This document shows, in pieces, positions 35,867 to 46,988 of a stretch of 64,000 bases of DNA. A model generated the notes under the pieces. The model searched no databases. It worked only from the letters and a program-made list of their open reading frames with translations, and had not been told where the DNA came from. The DNA is from Tuctoria greenei (Eukaryota; Streptophyta; Magnoliopsida; Poales; Poaceae), in contig JAYESD010000007.1 of NCBI GenBank assembly GCA_036927565.1, forward strand, positions 7,771,644-7,835,643, given 5' to 3'. Positions within the stretch are counted from its first letter, which is position 1. Each line of letters opens with the position of its first letter. Position numbers and translations under genes: made by a program.

Positions 35867-36578
35867 AAGTTCACAAAATCTTTTCTCATCTAGTGGCTTG
35901 GTAAAGATATCGGCCAATTGTTTTTCGGTTCTCACATGGGAAATTGCAATGTCTCCTTTGATGGAGTGATATCTCAAGAAATGGTGGCGAATATTGATGT
36001 GCTTGGTCCTTGAGTGTTCAACAAGATCGTGGGCTATTTTGATGGCACTCTCATTGTCACATAGGAGAGGGATATGGTGCAGGTTTATGCCATAGTTCCT
36101 AAGAGTTTGTCGCATCCAAAGAAGTTGTGCACTACAACTTCCGGTGGCGACATACTCCGCTTCGGCTGTGGAAAGAGCAATGAAGTTTTGTTTCTTTGAG
36201 GACCAAGACACTAGAGATCTACCAAGGAATTGGAAAGTTCCCGATGTACTCTTCCTATCAACTTTGCACCCCGCATAGTCCGCATCGGAATATCCAATGA
36301 GGTTGAACTTGGAGCCTTTGGGGTACCAAAGTCATAATCTTGGTGTGTGAACCAAATATCTAAGAATTCTCTTTACGACGGTCAAATGACAAACTTTTGG
36401 AGCGGCTTGAAATCTAGCACACATACACACACTAAGCTTCATATCGGGCCTAGATGCACATAAGTAAAGCAATGAGCCTATCATGGAACGATATACCTTT
36501 TGGTCCACACTTGGACCATCTTCATTGAGATCGAGATGCCCATTGGTTGCCATAGGAGTCTTGATGGGTTTGGCCTTG
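35867..36578 (-). pseudogene. copia-3a RNase H and end of RT, between two insertions
   Basis: Reads KPIKTPMATNGHLDL, MIGSLLYLCASRPD, then a broken stretch, SWSSKKQNFIALSTAEAEYVA, CDNESAIKIAHD, HIRTEKQ-type VRTEKQLADIFTKPLDEKRF. It ends where gypsy-1 entered and begins at the solo-LTR target. The RT frame continues in phase on the far side of the solo LTR. A frameshift lies near 36330. Confidence 0.88.
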
Positions 36579-36583
36579 TCTAT

Positions 36584-37809
36584 TGTTGGTATTCTTAACA
36601 CCACAGAGTTATCCGCAAGCACACGAAAATACCGTTGTAGCAATTCCCCTTAAGGAGTATTCCCAAGGGTATCGAATCCAAAGAACGTGTGTGCTAATCT
36701 TTCGAACTAGCTCACTCAAGGACACAAAGTTGTTTGGTAGGCAAGGAACAGAGAGGAATTCAAAGTATTGATCCTAATTCAAGGTAGTTTGCAGTAGATG
36801 CTTGCTTCGGGCATGGGCTTACTCCTAGCAATACTAGGACGACTCCCGCCAAGAGCCTATGGCATAACCGAACGTGGAGGATTACGAAGGACAGATAAGG
36901 CTGTCACCACCTACTTCCTACCTCTTCAATCCGTGGGTCTACAAGATATCCACTGATGATTTATAACCTAAGCACCACGCTTACGTTCTAAATCACTACT
37001 CTAGTTGTTTCGAACACAAAGATACAACTAGAGCCTCTAATGAATTAAAGCAGTGAACCCACAAGTAACTACTTGTTCAGACTACTAAGAATAAAAGATC
37101 AATCTTGTATTGAATTCACAAAGGCTTACTTGATTGAGTAAAACCTTTGTAGGGGTACAAGTGTAGAAGAGGGACTTGACAAGCCCAAGCCTCCTTCTCC
37201 TAGACTCTTCACCACACTCTCCTTCTACTTTGGCAGCCTCTAGGACTACTCTAAACCTTTGGAGTGTAGCACTATTCTCAACTTTTGGTGTGTGTGAGAA
37301 GTGCGGTGAGGGGGTCTATTTATAGGTGGAGAAGGGTCGGTTCCCACCACAATTAACGCGCGAATCAGTCACCATTGACTCTAGGGAGCCAGGAGGAGCC
37401 AACACGTGTCATTTGATCGGGTTTGGCACCAGGAAGGGGTCGGCTGAACCCCTAGTTCGGCCGACCTGGTCAAGCCTCCCCTCGGGGAGTGCTTCCTCCA
37501 GGTGGCTTCCAGGTGGGCCCCCTTGATGTATATGGTGCAACACCGTTGGATCCCCTCGTATTCTTCTATTTGTGGGCCATTTGATCCATGTGTTGCCATG
37601 TGTCATCGCCTGATTCGTTGAAATCCATTTTCATGGATTCATCCCTGCATGTTTTGGTATTTTGGGTAATAATTCACCTGCATACAAATAAACACCAACA
37701 CTTGTGGAATTGGGTTAGTGTATAGCCCAACCACTATGTTTTGTGTATCTTTTATGCACATTATGAGGTGAATTGACGGTCAAAATATGGTACTTAAGGA
37801 CCGTCAACA
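36584..37809 (-). repeat. gypsy-2-family solo LTR (1226 bp) inside copia-3a
   Basis: Plus strand runs TGTTGGTATTC to GACCGTCAACA, flanked on both sides by TCTAT (36579-36583 and 37810-37814). It matches the gypsy-2 3' LTR at 53144-54312 along its length, apart from a 59-bp segment missing there. No internal sequence, so it formed by intra-element LTR recombination. A TATAAATAG box lies on the minus strand near 37316-37324. Confidence 0.95.
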
Positions 37810-37814
37810 TCTAT

Positions 37815-39829
37815 GTCAAACTTCTTGAGTATATCTTGTGTGCACTTGGTTTGACTATTGAATGTGCCTTCCTTGAGTTGCTTTACTTGAAAACCTAGAA
37901 AGAACTTCAAATCCCCCATCATGGACATCTCAAATCTTTCTGTCATTATCTTGGAAAACTCATCACAAAAAGCTTTGTTAGTAGAACCAAATATAATGTC
38001 ATCGACATATATTTGGCAAACAAACAAATCATCATTGAAGTGCTTAGTGAATGAAGTATAGTCCACCTTCCCAATTTTGAAACCATTTTGAGTTAGAAAA
38101 TCTCTGAGGCACTCATACCAATTTCTAGGAGCTTGTTGGAGTCCATAGAGAGCCTTAAGCAATTTGCACACATGGTTTGGGAATTCTTCATCTTCAAATC
38201 CGGGGGGTTTCTCCACATACACCTCTTCCTTAATTGGACCATTGAGGAATGCGCTCTTGATGTCCATTTGGTATAGCTTAAAATCATGGTGAGTAGCAAA
38301 GGCAAGTAATATACGAATCCATTCAAGCCTAGCTACGGGGCAAAGGTTTCTTTGAAATCCAAACCTTCAACTTGTGAATACCCTTTGGCCACAAGTCATG
38401 CCTTGTTTCTTGTAACCACCCCGTGTTCATCTTGTTTGTTGCGGAACACCCATTTGGTCCCTACAACATTTGCATTAGGTCTCTTCACAAGCTCCCATAC
38501 TTGATTTCTCTCGAAGTTGTTGAGCTCTTCTTGCATGGACATCACCCAATCCGAATCTTGTAGTGCTTCTTCAACCTTGTGGGGCTCCAAGGAAGAAACA
38601 AAAGAGTAATGTTCACAAAAGTTTGCAACACGAGATCGAGTAGTTACCCCCTTGGAGATGTCACCAAGTATATTGTCAACGGGATGGTCCCGTTGGACGC
38701 TTTGATGCACTCTTGGGTGAGGCGCTTGAGGTCTTGAGTCTTCATCTTGGTCTTCCTCATCCTCATTGTCTCCCCCTTGATTGATGCCTCCATCTTCATC
38801 ATCTTGGAGCGCATCTTGAGGAACTTGATCTTGATCATTTGAGGAAGAGCTTGCTTGACGTGTAGGATGGTCACTTGCGTCGTGAGGTTGTTCTTGTGGT
38901 CGTATGTCTCCAAGTGCCATCCTTCCTATCACCACTTGTGGAGCTTCTTCTTGATCTAGCACATGACGATCAACTTGCTCCACTTGGGAGCCATTAGTCT
39001 CATCAAACACTATGTCACGTGCTACTTCAACAATTTTGAAGGATTTGTTAAAGACACGATAGGCGTAGGTGTTTGAGTCATAGCCAAGAAAGAAACCCTC
39101 ATCGGACTTAGAAGCAAACTTCGAAGTCCTAGGCGTGTTGTTAAGAATGTAGCATTTTCTCCCAAAAACACGAAAGTAGGATATGTTTGGCTTGTTATCG
39201 GTTAGGAGCTCATACGATGTCTTCTTAAGTATGCGGTGAAGATACAACCAGTTTATGGCATGACAAGCGGTGTTGATCGCCTCTGCCCAAAACCGGTCTG
39301 ACGTCTTGTACTCATCAAGCATGGTTCTTGACATCACAATTAGAGTCTTATTCTTCCTCCCGGCCACCCCATTTTGTTGTGGGGAGTAGGGGGCCAAGAA
39401 CTCATGCTTGATGCCTTCTTCATCCAAAAATTCTTCAACTTGAGTATTCTTGAATTCAGTGCCGTTGTCACTCCTTATGGTCTTGATACTCAAGGAGAAC
39501 TCATTTTGAGCTCTCTTCAAGTATCCCTTGAGAACACCTTGAGTCTCGCTCTTGTCATGCAAAAAGAATACCCAAGTGAAACGTAAAAAGTCATCAACAA
39601 TAACAAGACCATATTTGTTACCACCAATACTAATGTAGGCGATTGGACCGAAGAGATCCATGTATAGAAGCTCCAATGGTCTTGATGCTGTCATAATGTT
39701 CTTGGATGGATGTGGTGCTCCAACTTGCTTTCCGGCTTGGCATGCACTACATGGCCTATCCTTTTCAAACACAACATTCTTTAAACCACGGATGTGCTCG
39801 CCCTTAAGGAGTTTTTTCAAATTTCTCAT
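37815..39829 (-). pseudogene. copia-3a integrase and reverse transcriptase
   Basis: Integrase from 39829 has CSACQAGKQVG, first Asp in LYMDLFGP and second in IRSDNGTEF. The third position reads QQNGVAGRKNKTL, with Gly (codon 39359-39361) instead of the catalytic Glu. The RT region follows (DSDWVMSMQEELNNF), a CGA-to-TGA change at about 38393-38395 after RNKA, then LVAKGYSQVEGLDF, MDIKSAFLNGPIKEE, QQAPRNWYECL and YVDDIIFGST. RT ends at the solo LTR. Confidence 0.9.
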
Positions 39830-39940
39830 CCCAACATGGGCTTGCCTCCTATGCCACAGTCATCCCATATTAGTTTTTGCAATTAAGCATGTATCAAGTT
39901 GAGCTGTATCCGTGGAGAAGTCCACAAGATAGAGCTTTCT

Positions 39941-40290
39941 CTAGAGTACACCCTTAAAGGCAATTGAGCCATTGCTTCTCCTTGTGACGGTCACACCCTC
40001 ATTAGTGAATAAACAATTATAACCTTTGTCACATAGTTGTGATATGGACAAGAGGTTATAATCAAATGAATCACATGTAAACATTTGAAAGATTGTGATT
40101 AGGGGATATAGCAGTTTTACCGGTGCCAAGGATTTTTCCTTGGCTATTGTCCCCAAAATAGATTCCTTCACTTGGATGTTCATTTTGCTCATACTCCACA
40201 AACATCTTCCTCTCTCCGGTCATACGATTTGTGCATCCACTATCAAGAACCCACTTGGTTCCACCGGAGGAGTATGCCTACAAGAAAGAT
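39941..40290 (-). pseudogene. copia-3a aspartic protease
   Basis: The active-site frame (TKWVLDSGCTNRMTGERKMF) lies at 40207-40260. A frame change follows near 40100, after which YNLLSISQLCDKGYNCLF is read. Copia type; the His of the usual HMTG is replaced (NRMTG). Confidence 0.8.
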
Positions 40291-42106
40291 TTAAGCCTTG
40301 GCTTTAGGTACCCAAGCGGTGTTGGGTCCTTTGATGTTAGTCAAGAGGCACTTGGGCACCCACATACAAGGTTTGGGACTCTTGCGGTGTGGCCCAACAT
40401 ACCTAGCATATGCCTTTCCAAACTTGTTCCTCAATAAAACATATGGTGCATCGAAGTCATGAAACAATGGATGAGGTTCTTTCTTAGGCATTTTGGGTGA
40501 AGTAGCAATATTCTTCCCTTTGTTGTTGTATGAGCCTCCTGTGACAAAAACAATCAAGTCTTTTCCATTCTTGGGAGTTTTGGCATTTTGCCTCATCCCC
40601 CTAGAGTAACCAAGACCATCCTTGACAAGGGGATGTCTTATGTTGGTATATGAACTACGTGCATATGCCACCTTCTCCTTGTCAAAGATGCCACCCTTTG
40701 GTGCTTGATTGGTTTGTGCCAACTTAAGCTCATGTTTAAGCTTTATGATTAAGTTTGAGCATTTACAAGGTTGAGATGCTTCGGATTTAATATTTGTAGA
40801 AGGTGAGCTTGTATAGGAAGAAGGTGCAATGACCTTGAGAGACTTCACTTGCGTCTCAAGGATCTTGTTAGCTTGTGTCAAACTAACAAGTTTATCCTTG
40901 AGCACAATTGTAGTGTTCTCAAGGTTTGAGCAAGTTTCCTTGCTCAAAGCGAGTTCACGTTCAAGTGCCTTGCTTCTTTCTCTTTCAAGCTCCATGAGCT
41001 CCTCAACCTCTTGACATCTCTCCTTTTGTTGGATGAGCATGTCCTCTTGACAGTTGATGAGTTCTTCCTTCTCAAATATTTCTTCCGTTAATAATCTCAA
41101 TCTTTTCAAAGTGCTTTTACTCATGTCTTTAAGCATATGTTCATTTTCACTACTACTATCAAAGTCATCATGAGAAAAAATTGAAGAAGAGGATTTAGAT
41201 TTAACCTTCTTTCTTCCCTCCTTGGCCATGAGACATGTTGGCCTTGAAGTCTCCAAGTTGGGGAAGATCTTGTTCTCCGTAGTTGTCTTCCTCGTAGCGA
41301 TAGTTGCTATCTTCTCTTCTTCATCGGAGGAGGATTCCTCATTTGAATCCCACTCCTTTCAAAGGTGGTCATGTCCGGATTGCTTCATCTTCTTGAGTGG
41401 TCAATCCACCGGGTGCTTCCATATGATCGACTCTTGTTGATGAGAGTCTTGAGGCGGTCATACATATCTTGGGGAGACTCACCCTCCTTGATGGTGAAAC
41501 TACCAAGCTCTCCATCAATCATCTCGATCTTTGCCTCCCTAATGATGCAGTTGCCTTCATGCACCATCTTGAGGGTATCCCATATCTCCTTAGCAACCTC
41601 CAACCCTTCATTGCGGTTGAAATCCTCACGAGTCAATGAGGAGGTAATCACTCCAACGGCTTGAGAATTGCGATGTAGAAAAACGGATTGCTCCTGAGTG
41701 ATGTCTTCCTCATTCTTCGGAAAATGAACACCTGTTATAACAATTTGCCACAAGTTAGGGTTTAAGGAAATGAGGTGCATATTCATATTATGCTTCCACA
41801 TAGAATAATAATTCCATCAAATTGAGGAGGTTTGCCAATGGGAATAGACAAATAATGATTGCTCGCGGTTAGTTGCTCATAATTGTAAGGATATCGGGAG
41901 TAGTATTGTGAGCTACTCCCATTGTCGATATTGACCGGAGCAATTGGATTGATCTCCTTCTTAGGCACGTTGAGCTTCTCACGAAGTCGTGCTTTGAGCA
42001 TTCGAACTTCTTCGTCGTCATTAGGATCATCTTGAAGAACATTGATGTTCTTCGTCTTGGTATCATCGACGACCACCGGAACTTCGTTGTCACCCCTTCC
42101 AGCCAT
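40291..42106 (-). pseudogene. copia-3a gag with internal deletion
   Basis: N-terminal part from ATG 42106 (MAGRGDNEVPVVVDD) shifts frame near 41800 and continues to SYGSTRWIDH at about 41400, where the copia-3c gag goes on with EVVNRMIRAF but this copy jumps to unrelated sequence. The C-terminal part (41256-40291) is an intact coiled-coil frame rich in Glu/Lys/Leu, ending NTAWVPKAKA. The segment carrying the first zinc knuckle is missing. Confidence 0.85.
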
Positions 42107-42143
42107 TACTTCTCCGAGTTATTAGACTCTTGGGGAGAAGCCT

Positions 42144-42155
42144 GCTCTGATACCA
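42144..42155 (-). promoter_or_regulatory. copia-3a primer-binding site
   Basis: TGGTATCAGAGC on the minus strand, two bases inside the LTR. Confidence 0.95.
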
Positions 42156-42157
42156 AT

Positions 42158-43758
42158 TGAAAGTCACCTAGAGGGGGGGGGGTGAGTAGGCAATAATACC
42201 TGAAATGACTTAATCAAACGAGATTAAATTCCTGTGGCCGGACTAGTCTGCACAGGGTCGGACTAGTCCGCTCAGCACAGGGTGAAAACCCTAAAACTCA
42301 GTTTCTACAAGTTATTTGCAGAATTAATGTTCACCGAGGAGATAAGCAATATGTGGTAAAATAGTAAAGCTCAGATTGTGAAGTTTGAACACTTAGATTA
42401 CAAGTTTACAATAATGATCAAAGTGAAAAGCAATATGAGCAATAAGAACCCTAATAGCAATACTAGTGATTATGAAAAGTAAAAGACAAGTGAGACAAGA
42501 TTTATCCCGTGGTTCAGCTCCACGAAGAAGCCTACATCCATGTTGATAAGTCCACACAAGGATCGGGTCTCACTTGACCCTTCTCTCGCCAAGCCACCAC
42601 GATGGCCGGCTTGGATTCCACTATATCAATGGGTAATCACCAAGTTTGATGGGGCTGCTCACAACTTGAGGCTCCCACAAATCAATACAATGAGGAGCAC
42701 ACGAAGCTCAACTCACACAAGCCACAACACAATCACAATGTGCAAGAGATCAAACCGAGAGCCAAAGCGCGATAATCTTCCTTTACTCTCCTCCCCGAAC
42801 CCTAATCTCTTCAAGATTTGCTCTTAGAGGGTAAGTAGGACGAGTAGAAGGCTTTGGAAGGCTCTAGGATGCTTGTGGCGGCGCTAGGGTTCCAGACATG
42901 TTCAAATGAGCCTAGGGGTCCCCTTTTTATAGGGCCCCGAGCCCCTTCTGCTGACCTCAGCAGAAGGGCAGACTAGTCCGGCCTCTCACCCTGGACTAGT
43001 CCGGCCCTATGGGACCACTGACCTCTGGTCAGGTCCGGACAACTGCCACACTGCGCGACAATCGTCACACTACCCGCCAAATTTCCAATGTCAAACGGTC
43101 ACTAGACAACGGACTAGTCTGGTCAACAAAGGACCAGTCCGAAGTGGAACAGAACCGCTTGGTCCGTCCCAAAACGGTCTCTCTTGGGTTGGCCCGGACT
43201 AGTCTGGTCCTCTAGAGTTTCTCTCGGTTTATCTCACCAAGTCTCAACAGACAAGTCCATAACCAAACAGACAAGTCCGAACTTTTCAAGAGAGCTTTAG
43301 TCCGTCCAAAAAAAGAAAGTTCGTACTTCTCGGACTTAGCTCCAAATTCACTCAGATTCACTCCAGAGACATTTGGTCCGTCTCAAAACGGACTTGTATG
43401 CCTTGCCGGGACTAGTCTGACATTGAGGCCCGGACTAGTCCGGCCTCCTGGGTTTTTTCTCATTTTTGGCTTCTCACTTAGGTGTTTCACTAAACCACCA
43501 CTTTGAGCCCTCTAGAATGATCTCATTGCACATGATACATCTACGCTCTCTCATGATACGTCTCATATAAACTCAACACCATAGAAACCCTAATTTCTAC
43601 GCTTGAGTCTTTGACGCCTGTTTTATCCTTTTCCTTTTAGAGGGTTTTCATATTATTTCATTCCTTATACCTATGCTTAAGATCAACTTAGCTCATTAGC
43701 CTCTTAATTGTCATCATCAATCATCCAGAACCCACGGGGATGTCTAGATGCACTTTCA
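42158..43758 (-). repeat. Shared copia-3 LTR (5' LTR of 3a and 3' LTR of 3b; 1601 bp)
   Basis: On the minus strand TGAAAGTGCATCTAGAC at 43758 to TCTAGGTGACTTTCA at 42158. On the left it abuts a PBS, on the right a polypurine tract (AAAAAGGGGGAGAT, 43759-43772), so it serves both neighbouring internal regions. TTTATCCCGTGGTTC lies at 42501-42515. CGGACTAGTCCG units at 42238-42275, 42968-43010, 43108-43145, 43195 and 43400-43445. Confidence 0.93.
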
Positions 43759-44249
43759 ATCTCCCCCTTTTTGGTGATTGATGACAACACATTAAGACTT
43801 CAACAACAAGGATAATAAATTGTTTTCATAACATGTATTTGTATGAGTCACTCCCCCTCAATGTATGCATCATGAGTAAGAGTGATTGAGAGAGTTCTCA
43901 TACATATACACGTTATGGTGGGGTGCCTAAGTGATGTGTTCATAAGTTGTGATAAAGCAACAATTATGCAAGATAGACATGTAAATGAGGCAACACATCA
44001 CAAATTTAGGCAAGATACATGAATACATAGATTAAGTCTTACAATACAACTTGAAATGAGAGTTTGAAAACATAAGTCCTTAATAGATCAAATACTCTCA
44101 CACTAATAACTAGATAGAAACTCTCAAACTTTCCCACTCCATCTCTCCCTATATCTCTCCTCCTATATCTAAGTACCCCATCCACTAATCTTTCCCCCTT
44201 TGGCACCAAGACACCAAAAAGGAAAAGAATAGAGGAAGGGCCCTTAGGC

Positions 44250-45883
44250 CTACTCATCATCGGAGTTGTCGTCGTCATTGCCGCCTTGGCGACCGCTGTC
44301 GCTCTCCGTAGCCTTCGGGTCAACATGGGCATCATCATCATCAGTTGGGGCCGCGGTGGAAGTACCATATTCACCAAACTGAGCGAGCTCCTCGGCAGTG
44401 AACTTCGGGAAAGAAGTGAGATCACCATCACTCTCCTCGGCGGGAGACATAGGAATGTCCAGCTTGTTGCACATCGCCTTGAGATACTTCTCGTTGTGAC
44501 GCTCCATGCATCGTTGCTGAATTTCCGTCTTCCAGCAAGAAGAGAAAAGAGATTTGAAGCATTTGAAGAATCCACTCGATGATGAAGGAGGAGGTGGAGG
44601 AGGTGAAGGCACAAAGCGAGAGGAAGAAGTGGAAGGATCCACATTCTTCCTCCTAGGAGCAGCCGACTAAGGAGGAGGGAGTTGAGGTCAAAGTCTCTGG
44701 TGAATTATGTCTTTCTTGAAAGTCAGTCCGGATATCTTCTCGATCATGTACATAATGTAAGGAGCGTATCCACATGATCGGTTGGGAGTGTGCGAGATGT
44801 TGAAGATGTCATCAAAGATATAGTCCACCACATTGAAGCGGACATCTCCATCGATGAGGACCATCACGTGCCTCAAATTTCCTTGTATTATCCCCGCATC
44901 TCCATCCTTGGGGGCAATAGTCTTTCAGAGGACCCGGTTGAGCACACTATAGAAAGGCTTGATGTTTCTGATGTGCCCGACCTCATACTGTGCATGACTT
45001 GGGTACATATACTCTAGGGTGTCCCAATCAACTGGCATAAGATTTGAAATGATGATCTCATTATCCAGTTGATCCTCCAAGTCAAGCAAGTGAGCAAACT
45101 CCCAGTAGGTGGTGGAGTATTGCTCTCCATGGGTCATCGAGGTAATCCTCCTGTCCCCATCGGTGTGGAAGTAGATAGTGGAATAGAACTGGGCAATTAC
45201 TTCCACATTCCAGTCATACTGGAAAGCCATGAACTTCTTCAACCCATGCCTCTCGACGGCCTCAATCATAGCTTTGAAGGCTTGATGATCCTTCTGAGCC
45301 ATGTAATCCAAGTCTATCCACTGGGCATCTGTGACAAAGGTCTGCTTGGTCATGTAGACCGTTCGGTAGTAGTCACAGTGGAAGTCACACCAGAACCGGA
45401 GATCCACTGTGCTCCTGTCTCTCTGATAGACAATAATCTTCCTGAGCTTGCGTGCCTTCTCAGCCCCTTTGCCCTAGAAGATCTTAGCGTCGAAGGCAGC
45501 TGCACGGTTTGGGTTCCGTGCAGGAGAAGACATCCTCAAGGGGCCTATGGGTTGAGAGTCACCCTTCTTGACCTTGCTAGCAGCCTTCTTGGCCACTATC
45601 ACCCTTTCATGGGTGCAGCATCGACTGGGGCATTGCCTTTATCTTTGGAGGTCCTCGCCCTTGGGTTCTAGCTTGTTCACCCAAGGTCACAAGCGGCTTC
45701 CTTTTCGGGGGCGGCCTCGGCAGTTGCAGAGTTGTGCTCTTTGCGTTGCGTCTTCTTTGCTCTCTGTGACGCAAAGTATGCAACAACCATCTCTTGATCC
45801 TCTCATTGATTCCGACGATAAAGAGCTTGCTTCTCTGCTTTGGTCTCGGAGTCAGAAGGTGGAACATACTCATTATCCGACAT
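44250..45883 (-). pseudogene. copia-3b accessory ORF with acidic tail
   Basis: Same protein as in copia-3a: start MSDNEYVPPSDSET at 45883, TGA after YRRNQ (shared with 3a), basic region, TAG after IF-type codons near 45477 (shared with 3a), then an uninterrupted core 45407-44925 with LRFWCDFHCDYYRTVYMTK, AMIEAVERHGLKKFMAFQYD and FYSTIYFHTDGDRRIT. A frameshift lies near 44930 and another near 44690. The tail (44642-44250) is PPPPPP-SSSS, GFFKCFKSLFSS, then acidic and ends DDDNSDDE. A frameshift near 45610-45710 affects the basic region. Confidence 0.75.
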
Positions 45884-46798
45884 GGTTGCTGACAAGAGAA
45901 GCAAGGGAATGTGTATGAGTCAAAGGAAGTTAAGGGGTAGAGGTAGAATTCACAAAACCAACCTAGGTTAGGGTTTTCACTGTGTAACCCGAACTTGTCT
46001 GCCCAGGGGCCGGACTAGTCCGCACTAGGTCGGACTTGTCCGCCCTGTGGCCGGACTAGTCCGGTTCATACAGCAAGAATCCTAATCTAGAGAAATTTTG
46101 CAAAAACTACGGATTCTACCACAAAACAGAGGTACATGATCACAGTGATGTGCACAACAACATTTGTAAAGAGGTTTCTATCAATAGGCCTAAAAGAATT
46201 GAATTTTGGAGATTTTGGATTAGGTCAAGAATACCTCTTCAAATCTTTGATTTGATGAAATTTAGGTGCGAAATTGGACTCCGATGCTTGGGTAAAGGTT
46301 CCTAAGCACCTTAGGGCTTCAATCCACCGATTGGAATCAATATTTTGTGGTTGGAATAAAAAATCAATGAAGAGGGGGCAGTTTTCGAGCGTTTTTGGAG
46401 AGAGAGTGTTCGAATGGAAGTGGACAGGTCGAGGGCTTCCTGGGGAAGTTAAGCCCCCAGGGGCCGGACTAGTCCGTTCAGGGACCCATATTTGTCCAGC
46501 CTCCGGACTAGGTCCGGACATTTTGAATCACCAGACTAGTTCGGTCCATTGGAGCGGACTAGTCCGGTCCTAAGACCTGGAACTCCTATATATTGAGTTT
46601 TTAGTGGAGATTTGATCCTTTTGGACTATATATCACAAAAGATCTTTGTAAACGTGGTCAGTAAGCAATCAACAATCAAACTATGACCATGATTCACAAA
46701 GATTCAATAATTTCAAAATAATTTGTAGAAAGATTGAGGAGGATGAGTTTTTTGCAAGCATGTGTGAATTTTGAATATAACAATTAGATGTGCTAGAC
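45884..46798 (-). other. copia-3b spacer between RNase H and accessory ORF
   Basis: Noncoding, closely matching 24496-25412. Palindromic units at 45990-46065 and 46455-46565. Confidence 0.6.
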
Positions 46799-46988
46799 TT
46801 AAGCCACATTTCGAGAATCTAGGATATTTAGCTCACTCCTATGTTCACAAAATCTTTTCTTATCTAGTGGCTTGGTAAAGATATCGGCCAATTGTTTTTC
46901 GGTTCTCACATGGAAAATTGCAATGTCTCCTTTGATGGAGTGATATCTAAGGAAATGGTGGCAAATATCGATGTGCTTGGTCCTTGAG
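46799..46988 (-). pseudogene. copia-3b RNase H, C-terminal piece
   Basis: Reads SRTKHIDICHHFLRYHSIKG, VRTEKQLADIFTKPLDKKRF and ends SELNILDSRNVA. It is the continuation of 52571-53138 after removal of gypsy-1b; both ends carry TTGAG. Confidence 0.9.

Larger units (their letters stand above)
20764..43758 (-). mobile_element. copia-3a: SIRE/Maximus-like element, first unit of a tandem LTR-internal-LTR-internal array
   Basis: Minus-strand element with LTRs at 20764-22366 and 42158-43758. Between them in coding order are PBS, gag, protease, integrase, RT, RNase H, spacer, accessory ORF and polypurine tract. Two later insertions split it: gypsy-1 at 25454-35861 and a solo LTR at 36584-37809. The right-hand LTR is shared with copia-3b. 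Integrase has lost its catalytic Glu and gag has an internal deletion. Confidence 0.88.

Noticed and set aside
43759..46835. copia-3b as an independent insertion beside copia-3a
   Set aside because: The two share one LTR, two inherited stops and the same nested gypsy-2 site, and no separate target duplication is visible.
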